The position numbers and the translations under genes are program-made. From contig OU452198.1 of NCBI GenBank assembly GCA_911728435.2, forward strand, positions 17,084,001-17,148,000: a DNA stretch of 64,000 nt, written 5' to 3'. Below are positions 55,761-64,000 of this stretch, piece after piece (the stretch's first letter is position 1; each line of letters opens with the position of its first letter). A model generated the notes under the pieces. That model did no database searches. It was not told where the DNA came from and worked only from the letters and a program-made list of their open reading frames with translations. The DNA is from Apoderus coryli. Taxonomy: Eukaryota; Arthropoda; Insecta; Coleoptera; Attelabidae.

Positions 55761-56555
55761 TTTGGATTAGGTAATAAGGTATTTTGAGGCTACAACAATA
55801 AATAATTACTTAATAAATTGAGTTCAAAGTCAGCAACGTTTTCCTCATTTTGTGCTATGATTCTAATATTTAATAATGATAATATTACTTTATTACCTAA
55901 TTTATATATTTAACAATCACTTGTAATTAAAATTGTACGTGAAAACTTTCTGTTTTAGACAATATCCATATATAAAAAAAACCCTCAAATTTCCCTTCAA
56001 ATATCCGCCATTTTCTTATAATTTTTTTATAAATTTAGCCAAGGAACAATTCCAGCGTAGTTGGGACAGCATTGAAGAGATGGCGCTGTTTATACACAGT
56101 GACACAAAAATCTAATGGTTTTGTCGTACTTATATTATTAATATATAGTTGTATGTGGTGTGTTTTATAATATGCTTATGCCTGTGTACTAGGAGTAGGG
56201 ATTATTAACTTTAGCTATGTACAGTAATATCAAAGAATAAACATCTATGGTAATATTAGGTATGTAGGTATAACTCCTGTTAGAGGATAAATATAATAAA
56301 GAATAAAGTAGTTAGTTTGTTACGTTCGTTTATTGGAAATAATACAATTATCATAATTATTAAAATTCTGTTTCGTTACGCAGGTCATATATTTTTGATT
56401 ATATTATAACTAGTCGGGAAAGTTTTGGGGTGACACAACTGATTTTTTATGATCTATAGAGAGATTACAAGAACTTCCGCCTGGTAGTTATTATAAAATT
56501 ATAAGATACCCTTGGTGGGGGTTTCAATTTCACCAGTTAGGTAGTTGGAACGTAT

Positions 56556-57865
56556 ATATAGGGTTATTCACGCCATACTACACGGAATAATGTGGCTAAA
56601 CTATTTAATTTCCTTAAAGTTTTATTCACGGGTTCGATAAAAATGATTTAGGGCTACATTTTAAAAATATTGTGAGTCTATACAGGGTGTCCCAAATATA
56701 AGAACTTAACCATAGTTGTGTTTTTTAAATGGAATGCCCTGTATATGAATAAATTTTTAGATTCCCCGTTCAAAATAAACCTAACTTTCTTTAAAGCACA
56801 TCTTACCTAAACCTGACAATTTTTTAAATATTTAAATTTTAATAAAAATGTAGACATAATTTGAATGAAAAAATTCACACCTATTTGTTTATTCTTTTTA
56901 AGCCAGTCTAGGCATCATCACTTGTTACGCCAAATAGAAAAAAATCCCCAATACTAAATACAGGATGTCCAATAATATAACTTATATGAACGTAAAGTTT
57001 AATTCTAAATAACTTGTTTATTTCAAATGGAACACCCGGTATATGAGGTAAAAATTAGATGCACAGAGTAATTTTCTGTCAAATATTATAATACTTTCCT
57101 ATGGATAACTCTTGACGTTTTCGTGGAAAATGCACATATTCATAATATTATGCGAATTTTTAATTGAACCTGTTAATTTCATGTAGACCACCCTGTATTT
57201 GATGATGATGAAATTAATTATCTATTGATCACTATAAGGCTTTCCTATAGATATGTATATTTTTTTAATGTATGGAAAAAGCACATATTGGTAGTAATAG
57301 GAAGAATTTTTTAAAATTATATTTGTCAAGTCGGCCATGAGAATTTGACAAACCATAATTTAAACAATAACATAATAAATAAATACATTTTTGACTTAAA
57401 TTAGATAACAAGATATACCTACATAAATACTGATAAATTTTATAATAAATGTTCAAAATGATTGGACTCTAGGCACATATATGAATCCTTTTCTTAAATC
57501 CTTCAACAACTTTAACCTGGTGTAACGCCTCTAAACGCTTCATTTATTTGGTTCTTCATCTCCTCTATTAAAAAAGTTTTCATTTGCGATGATTTTGTTC
57601 CTGGCCCATGTACAAAATTCAACACGAGTTAAAATCAATATTGAAAAGTTCTTGATGTAGTTGCACTGTGTTTGGGTGGTATCTTTCGTTAAACTGCCTT
57701 AACAGTCTCTCGAAGACCGCTTTTTTGGGGTGATTTTACGCCAGGAACCTTTGAGCGTAAACTCGCGATGCCAGCAAAGCGTTTTTGGACCATTCTCCCA
57801 GAATAAAAATCACGTCTATTCTTTCTCCTTTGGAATAGGTTCGCATTTTTGAATTGAATTAAATC
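56556..57865. mobile_element. Fold-back element FB4, second copy (right arm missing)
   Basis: 56556-57195 is the reverse complement of 28665-29335; 57225-57860 matches 27895-28400 directly. It has ACAGGGTGTCCCA, ACACCCGGTATATGA and ACCACCCTGTA words. With the 28-kb copy it outlines a parent element. It keeps about 75 bp more of the transposase region than that copy. Confidence 0.7.
57545..57860 (-). pseudogene. Mariner-like transposase remnant in FB4 copy 2
   Basis: In the minus strand NANLFQRRKNRRDFYSGRMV leads into KAVFERLLRQFNERYHPNTV and QLHQELFNIDF after a one-base shift; another shift gives RVEFCTWARNKIIANENFFN. It shares its central block with 28176-28403. The residues lost in one copy are kept in the other, showing independent decay of one parent gene. 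Confidence 0.4.
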
Positions 57866-57904
57866 AATGTCACAGATAAAAAACTGTTTTATGAAAAATT
57901 CTTT

Positions 57905-57977
57905 CGTACTCGTATGATCACGATCATACTTGTAGGAAATATATGTCATTTCCTGTTCGTTGCACAATATACTATTG
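57905..57977 (+). repeat. Distal end of the composite repeat (copy 4, second part)
   Basis: TACTCGTATGATCACGATCATACTTGTAGGAAATATATGTCATTTC corresponds to the closing palindrome of copies 1 and 3 with the loop deleted (described as landmarks ACTCGTATGAT and GATCATACT). Ends GCACAATATACTATT like the others. Confidence 0.6.
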
Positions 57978-58067
57978 TATGTATTAATGCAAAATGTTAA
58001 TAATTGTATAATAACTAAAAATCACATTCTTTTAAAATAAGTTATACTTCTTAAACGCCCCTGTTCT

Positions 58068-59440
58068 GTATAATATCTAATATCAAATAACGAAAACCAT
58101 GATGTAGACGAAATCAGATGATTGATAACATACAATACCAACATTTTCCCAATAGAGAAAAATATTAAAAAAAAACGCTAAACAACTCCAACCCTGCTGT
58201 CAACTCAAATAAACATTACACTCCCACTACGCTAGACACACACAATTCAACAACGCATGGCCCCAAAACATCAGCATCCACCAAAAATTTCAGTTGCACG
58301 ATGGCCTATCCGAGAAAGGATTTCTACGGGACTTTCGCTGTATTCTAGATAACTTTTCTCTGTCGAGTCTACTTCATACTGTCTATCGTACGTCTTGAAA
58401 CACTTTCTTTTTTGTAAAAAAAAAAACTTTTCCACTAACTCTAACTGATAAATAATAAACGAAAACAGTCCCAAATAAAAGATTGTTCAGTGCGTCGTGT
58501 TTTCTAAAGGAAACTTTATAACTCACAACCTACCAAAATTGTGCTTTAAAGTTGTAACGAAAGTTCTAAAGAAGTATAAGTTATTGTTAATTTTGTTATT
58601 TATAAAGGTTATTAATCGGAAACAATCGTGACGTTACGAAAAGGGTGATAAATCGTTTAAACGAAAATATTATTGTTAACATTGTTGTTGAAGTTTTCGA
58701 AGTTGATATATACAGGTACCTATTTAAACTATTTTTTATAAGGATAAATTTATTTTGCCATATCTGCCAATATTCTGCTTACTTTATAAATTAGTAATCG
58801 AAGATTTTTATCATATACTTTTAAATTTCGTAATGAAACTTAGAATATAATAGAGAAGTTTGTTGGGATTCAAATAAGCAACAAAAACTAATTTAGCTCA
58901 ATACCAACGTTTCGTTTTATTATAAATCCATCACCTGCGCTCTAAAAGAGAGATGAAAATAAGAATGTCAAACTTACAATCTTAGATTGAATAGAAATAT
59001 GCTTAGTTGCTCTACTGGTTTTTAAAAATACGTCCAATTTGCATAATAATATACTACGCTGAGGTTTGTATAAAATAATAAATTATACAATGATAACTAG
59101 TTCTATAATTATTTATTTATTTTTTTACTAATTATTATTATTTTATTGGCCCCAGTGTATATAGGAATATTCGGGTGAACAATTATATTAAGTAGTAGTA
59201 CAAGAATAATGAAATAATCGGTTATGAATAATAACTTGTTGCATAATAGTGTCGGTTTCGGATTATTACCATTATAGGTACTAATAATCAAAGACAAGAT
59301 TACTAGACTTCAAAACATTTCATTACATTATGGGCTAATCTTTTCATCGATTACATTTTGCACAATTACATTATTAGTAGTATTTTGACAGTTTAAGTAG
59401 TCTGACCGCGAAATGGGAAGAATATTTTCTCAAAATGGAA
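58068..59440. other. Noncoding DNA, nothing certain
   Basis: At 58480-58500 AAATAAAAGATTGTTCAGTGCG has a TATA-like stretch and an initiator-like TCAGTG, and a donor-like CAGGTACC lies at 58715. These could mark a promoter with a 5' untranslated exon, but no coding exon follows. A decayed hammerhead-like CGAAACGTTGG lies on the minus strand at about 58905-58945. Confidence 0.25.
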
Positions 59441-59499
59441 CGATTTATCATTTGGCAAGAAATATGAGAAGTTATTTTAAAGTATTTGATACGAAGCAT

Positions 59500-61096
59500 A
59501 TAATAAATAAATTTCTGGTCAGGGATTGTATTGGAGCTTTTGTGGAGCCTTTGGAACTCATTTTTAACTTAATTTTGAAGACACAAAAATTCCCTGATGT
59601 ATGGAAGCGGGCGAGGGTTGTTCCTGTTTTTAAATCAGGAGATAAGTGTGAGATAACCAATTATCGCCCCGTGTCTATTCTGTCAAATTTCTCAAAGATA
59701 TTTGAAACAATTTTATATGCGCGTATTTATAATAATCTGTGTAACCATATCTCTGTGTTTCAACATGGATTTATGAATCATAGATCTACAATTACCAATC
59801 TTACACACATTACACAAGAGATATCGGAAACTTTGGATTGTGGTGGTCAAATGGATGTGGTATACACGGATTTTTCGAAGGCGTTTGACAGAATGGATCA
59901 CGGTGTGTTGGTTAACAAGTTAAATCAGTTTGGGTTCTCGAATGCCTTGCTTAGACTAATAGTGTCTTACTTGAGTGGCCGCAGTCAATTTGTTTATTAT
60001 AGCGGACATACATCCAAAGACTATACAATGACATCAGGGGTTCCGCAGGGCTCCAATTTGGGTCCCCTGCTTTTTCTTTTATTTATCAATGACCTAGTCG
60101 AAACTATTCAGGCAGGAAAGCTATTGTTTGCTGATTATCTTAAAATTTTTAAACCTATTACAACTAGGTTAGATTGCTTGGCGTTGCAGAGCGATCTTAA
60201 TAACTTGTGCGACTGGTGTGACATAAACAAACTATCGCTAAATATAGCAAAGTGTAAATGCGTCACTTACTCTCGGAAGAAGAAGCTCATTGTTAATTTA
60301 TATACACTGAACGGCATTTGTTTGTCCCGATCAGACTTGGTTACTGACCTCGGAGTGATGTTCGATTCGAGACTCACATTTAATGAGCACATTGAAACCA
60401 AGATTCGGGAAGCAAGTCGTATGTATGGCTTCTTAGTGCGAAGTTGTAAGGGATTTGTGAGTGTCGATGCTCTTATAGCCCTTTATTTTGCCTATGTTCG
60501 ATCTAAATTAGAGTATGGATCTATCATTTGGTCCCCATTTTATTCATATCATAAGCAGTCATTAGAAAAAATACAACGTAGATTTTTGAAATATTTGGTC
60601 TGGAAGCAGGATGGCGCTTATCCAACTCGAGGATACGATCAGGGATTTCTTTTAGCTCGATTTTCAATGCAGAGTCTTGAACTTCGTCGTGTTTTGGCAT
60701 CTTTAATGTTTTTGTATAATATTCTCCATAACAAGGTGGATTGTTCTTATATTCTTTCAAAACTAAACTTTAATATTCCCAGAATTTCCACTAGACACGA
60801 TTGTTTGTTTAGATGTGAGCGTGCTAGGACTAATGTTCTCTTGAGATCCCCACTCTATGTAATGACTGTGAAATTTAATGAATTAAGTCACTGTTTTGAT
60901 ATATTTTTTGATAGTGTCAGTAAATTAGAACGTGTTGTTCATGCTGTTTTTTAGAATTTTGATGTTCTTTTTCTTTTTTAAATTAAATCTAGAATTTAAG
61001 ATATGAATGTAATAATAAGTTTTTGTATCTAGGAATTGTCCTGTAAAGGGATTTTGTAAATCTGTTGGGCAATAAAGCTATTATTATTATTATTAT
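59500..61096 (+). pseudogene. LINE reverse transcriptase, 5'-truncated, mutated active site
   Basis: The open frame (59413-60954, 513 codons) becomes recognisable at about residue 30: EPLELIFNLILKTQKFPDVW, NYRPVSILSNFSKIFE, VYTDFSKAFDRMDHGVL with the first catalytic Asp (153), SGVPQGSNLGPLLFLLFIND, then LLFADYLKIF. The last should be FADD; GAT to TAT at 60136-60138 replaces the second catalytic Asp, so the enzyme is dead though the frame is intact. The thumb region KSKLEYGSIIWSPF and a C-terminal helical tail follow. The 3' untranslated part ends GGCAATAAAGC and an ATT tail (61080-61096). No endonuclease remains. Jockey/I-type. Confidence 0.85.
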
Positions 61097-61484
61097 TAAA
61101 TACGTTTCACTTAGAACTTCTATCATTTTAAAACATTTTTCAAATTGACGTCTAAATCTCGTACCTTCATATATTCAACATAATATCAACATTTTTACAA
61201 ACTTTAACACTCATTAAAATTATTTTTAACAGTAGTAAATACAAAGTCGTACCTTCACGAAATAGCTTAACGTCAACTAGTACATACATGTTTCGAAGCA
61301 TCATCAGTGGTTAAGTCAATAAAATCTTTACATGAAAAGCTCAGTTACATAATGCAACGTGAAAAACAATAAATGCATAAAGGCCATTTCAAGGAAAATT
61401 AAACTTAAAAATGATAAAATAAAACATAGATACCTTAATTTCAAATTTTTTTTTATAAATTAGCTGCACTTTTTCGCAATTTTT
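61097..61484. other. Spacer with decayed hammerhead-like motif
   Basis: On the minus strand 61282-61312 reads ACCACTGATGATGCTTCGAAACATGTATG: the two core boxes and ACATGT are present but stem II has collapsed. A TTTCGTGAAGGTACGAC word nearby resembles the ends of the 41.2-kb element. Confidence 0.4.
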
Positions 61485-61864
61485 TAGTGCGGAAAGTTGC
61501 ATTTTTCCGCACTAAGTGCTGTAAAGTTAAATTTACGCACTATTTTTAATATTGCTATAACTAATATAAAGTCAGAGAGTGCTAGATTTTTTATAAATAA
61601 ATATTAATAACAAAACTCGAAAATTGTATAAATTTTTCTCTTATGACACATTTATAACTGATATTATGACAAAAGGCCTATATGACAAATTTGTCAATTG
61701 TTGTTACCTGAATTGTCAGTTTTACAGGTCCCGTACACAAAAACTACATATGTTAATCTTTGGTATTGTGAAATTTGAAAGTTGACGGATGACCGAACTT
61801 CACTGCACGTCGTTCGGTCAACTACTGTCGCGTGCGGAAAAGCGCTACTTTCCGCACTTGTTAG
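61485..61864. mobile_element. 380-bp MITE with AGTGCGGAAA ends
   Basis: The left end AGTGCGGAAAGTTGC and inverted right end AGTGCGGAAAGTAGC match, and each end is itself a small palindrome (GTGCGGAAA..TTTTCCGCAC). The interior is noncoding. The superfamily is not fixed, since no clear target-site duplication was seen. Confidence 0.6.
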
Positions 61865-61867
61865 GTA

Positions 61868-62219
61868 AAATTCAGGTTTGGTGATTATTTACTAATCATT
61901 CCGTATTATTGCTTGATACAATTAAACGTAATCTAGTATATGTACTAACAATGTCAGAGTGAGTTAATATTTGTGAATTACAGTAAATATGAAACATTTA
62001 CTAAATAATGAAGAAAAAATAGAAATTGTTAATTGTTGGCGAAAATTACAAAAGACAATGCAAATGTTTTTAATAATAGCTATCCACAGACAAACACTGA
62101 GCATTCAATTCACTCTGACATTCACTGTCAAATATTTCATGTCAGTTCGTCTTAGATTACGTTAAATTATATCAAGCCAGAATACTAATGATTAGTGAAT
62201 AATTATCAAGCCTGAATTT
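61868..62219. mobile_element. 352-bp MITE with about 70-bp inverted ends
   Basis: AAATTCAGGTTTGGTGATTA, ACTAATCATT and GCTTGATACAATTAAACGTA on the left pair with AATTATCAAGCCTGAATTT, AATGATTAGTGAAT and TACGTTAAATTATATCAAGC on the right. The interior is noncoding. It starts within 5 bp of the previous MITE. Confidence 0.7.
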
Positions 62220-62382
62220 CTGTAAATGGCTGTAATTGCATATTTAAATATAACCTTTAATTCAAAATAACTTTACTTTATAACATCCTTCTATATTGTA
62301 AAAAATAAAGGTATTTTACTCGTGTGTAAAATTAATATTTTTTGACAAACCTCGTATACGGCTAAAAATTCTGATCTTCTTC

Positions 62383-62480
62383 TTCTTCCGCTGCTATCCA
62401 TTAATGGATGTTTGCGATAACGTCTGACCATTTTTTCTTATCTCTGGTGGTGTGAGTTAATTCTCCTGTGGTTCCATATG
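62383..62480 (-). repeat. Probable RTE-type 3' tail or SINE fragment
   Basis: CTTCTTCTTCTTCCGCTGCT followed by AATGGATGTTTGCGATAACG and TTATCTCTGG has the style of antisense 3' ends of RTE-type LINEs and their SINEs in insects. It is too short to be sure. Confidence 0.3.
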
Positions 62481-62801
62481 GTTCCAACTTAGGTAGACAC
62501 ACTGTATATAAACAATTCAATAGCAAGTAACATTTTCTGGTATTGCAAATACTCCATATGATACCGTTATAGCTGCAATTCTTTTAAATTTTGCTATAAC
62601 AATAAATAATTTGCAGGCATACTTGCTCCACCGATTCGCTACATTTTATCTAAGATAACTTCAATTTATACTTTGAACCCGTATAAGTCTTCCTGCAGAA
62701 CTATATGTTTCAGATAACTGTGCATGGAGGCTTATAAATCGTTGTTCGGCTTGAACATTAACTTACGCCATTCGATAACAAAAATTCATATCATATTATG
62801 T

Positions 62802-64000
62802 ATGTATGTATGTATTAGTCATGATCGGGACTGCCGTGAGACGGTCGAGCGACGAATTATAAACGATAATACAATAAGGGAATTTAAGAATCGTTTCCAA
62901 AATATGTATGAGCTCTTGGAGAATTATGAGGAAGCTAATATTGACAATTATTTTGAATTTTTTTGGCAAAATGTATACAATATTTTTGAGATATCTTTCC
63001 CTAGAGTTACGCGTAGTTTTAGCACTAATAAAAACAAAATAAAAAAAATTAGATTTTCTGAGAATCTTATACGACAGCGGGAAAATTTGGTGGAGCTTCA
63101 TAATATAAGCAAGATGTCTAATGATACAGTAATAAAAGAGCATTACAAAATTCAGAAAAAACAGTATAATAATGACATAAAACGTGAACGTATTCAAAAT
63201 AACATGGTAAGAGCTACCGACACAAAGGCTATATGGTCTCTTGTGAATGAAAATTTAAATAGAACAAGGAAAAAACAGAATATAACTCTTAATGTGGGCG
63301 GTGTAAAAGTATCAGATCCTAACGAGTTAACTTCGGTGTTTGGTCATCATTTCTCGACAAACATACACGAGAAGGTTGAATCACACTTTCAAGTTCTCTC
63401 CGATGATTGCACTGTTTGTCCCAGCACCAATAAAAGCTTGTACTTCTTTCCAGTAACTTTTGATGAAATTAAGACAATTATTACAAATTTACCAAATAAA
63501 AGGTCAGTGGGTATAGACGAGTTGTCAGTTAGAATTGTTAAATCTTGTTCTGATGAATTTTCAAGGAATTTGGTCCTTATAATAAATAAGTCTATTGCCA
63601 CTGGTATCTTTCCCTCTAGACTTAAGACTTCTTTGATTATACCTATATACAAAAAGAGTGATATACATGACATAAACAACTATAGGCCAATATCATTGTT
63701 GAGCATACTTTCCAAAATTATTGAAAAGGCTGTGTCTGACCGTGTCAGAGGGTTCCTGAATAAAAATAATCTATTTTCGAATGATCAACATGGGTTTAGA
63801 GCACGTCATTCTACAGAGACCGCAGTTGTGGACTTTGTGCAGTATGTTTATAGTTGCTTAGATGCTAGTCTTTACTTGCTGGGAATTTTCTTTGACCTCA
63901 CAAGTGCCTTTGATACCATAGATATTTCCTTTGTTGGTCGAAAGTTATCAAACCTTGGTATAAGGGGAAAAATAAACGACTGGTTTATTTCTTACCTGAG
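62802..64000 (+). CDS. LINE ORF2, linker and N-terminal RT, open at the window end
   Basis: A frame without stops runs from a TATG microsatellite (ATG 62802) to position 64000, about 400 codons. The endonuclease-RT linker shows a basic coiled region and TKAIWSLVNENLN; then KRSVGIDELS, NNYRPISLLSILSKIIEK, NDQHGFRARHSTETAV and GIFFDLTSAFDTID (first catalytic Asp). The YADD motif and 3' end lie beyond the window. The endonuclease is missing, so it is 5'-truncated at or near the microsatellite. The absence of any break over 1.2 kb makes it the youngest LINE fragment here. I/Jockey-group by pattern. Confidence 0.85.
   Translation, partial: MYVCISHDRDCRETVERRIINDNTIREFKNRFQNMYELLENYEEANIDNYFEFFWQNVYNIFEISFPRVTRSFSTNKNKIKKIRFSENLIRQRENLVELHNISKMSNDTVIKEHYKIQKKQYNNDIKRERIQNNMVRATDTKAIWSLVNENLNRTRKKQNITLNVGGVKVSDPNELTSVFGHHFSTNIHEKVESHFQVLSDDCTVCPSTNKSLYFFPVTFDEIKTIITNLPNKRSVGIDELSVRIVKSCSDEFSRNLVLIINKSIATGIFPSRLKTSLIIPIYKKSDIHDINNYRPISLLSILSKIIEKAVSDRVRGFLNKNNLFSNDQHGFRARHSTETAVVDFVQYVYSCLDASLYLLGIFFDLTSAFDTIDISFVGRKLSNLGIRGKINDWFISYL

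Larger units (their letters stand above)
55322..58067. mobile_element. Possible composite insertion with GGGGCGTTTRA inverted ends
   Basis: AGGGGCGTTTGAA at 55324 and its inverted form at about 58054-58066 (TTAAACGCCCCT) could be 12-bp terminal repeats of a 2.7-kb unit that interrupts composite repeat copy 4. No clear target-site duplication was found, and the unit also includes the distal end of the composite repeat, so the boundaries are uncertain. Confidence 0.3.

Noticed and set aside
58480..58720. Initiator-like TCAGTG and downstream donor as a promoter plus 5' exon
   Set aside because: Short motifs that occur by chance; no coding exon or acceptor could be linked to them, so noted only in the spacer entry.

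Overview
This window looks like repeat-dense DNA from a large, AT-rich insect genome (a beetle or hemipteran would fit, but the species cannot be told from the sequence). I see no complete host gene. What can be recognised is mobile DNA: a PIF/Harbinger transposon with its companion MADF gene, two Crypton recombinase pseudogenes plus a C-terminal scrap of a third, at least five non-LTR retrotransposons, a Penelope-like element, fragments of piggyBac and Tc1/mariner-type transposases, a non-autonomous hAT element, several MITEs, and a striking set of long fold-back elements. The only host-gene candidate is one short first coding exon at 45.2 kb on the minus strand.

Layout. 0-2.1 kb: 3' half of a Harbinger element, with the transposase last exon (+) facing a three-exon MADF gene (-) whose first intron holds a dispersed 560-bp repeat. 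2.4-5.2 kb: LINE ORF1 remnant, Crypton copy 1, zinc-knuckle remnant. 5.7-12 kb: two long fold-back elements and a non-autonomous element, all built from ACAGGGTG/ACCGGGTG modules, with scraps of a mariner-like transposase. 13.2-17.7 kb: a nearly full-length LINE (-) with target-site duplication (TSD), ORF1, a possible -1 frameshift site, and a broken ORF2. 17.9-20.5 kb: piggyBac remnant, Crypton copy 2, and an element holding a 200-bp palindrome with a hammerhead-like motif. 21.5-22.5 kb: GC- and GT-rich island. 23.5-25.4 kb: hAT element with perfect TSD, then a 108-bp-arm hairpin. 26-30 kb: two tRNA-like units and a fold-back element. 33-35 kb: direct repeats, RTE fragment, 370-bp ATAAT microsatellite. 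36.3-39.2 kb: transposase remnant split by a Penelope-like element with identical 110-bp inverted terminal repeats. 40.6-44.7 kb: dispersed repeat, hammerhead-bearing inverted-repeat element, two more fold-backs. 45-50 kb: mostly unannotated. 50.4-58 kb: two fold-backs joined end to end, a LINE fragment (-), a hammerhead-like motif, more repeats. 59.4-64 kb: a LINE fragment with a mutated RT active site, two MITEs, and an open LINE ORF that leaves the window.

How the parts relate. Two themes recur. (1) Fold-back DNA: long inverted repeats, several enclosing remnants of one mariner-like transposase, would make long double-stranded RNA if transcribed. (2) Hammerhead-like motifs with self-complementary stem III (ACGT, ACATGT, ACGCGCGT) sit in the Penelope termini and in at least three other repeats, suggesting Penelope- or retrozyme-type retroelements seeded much of this DNA. 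Coordinates of repeat edges are by eye, usually good to 5-20 bp.
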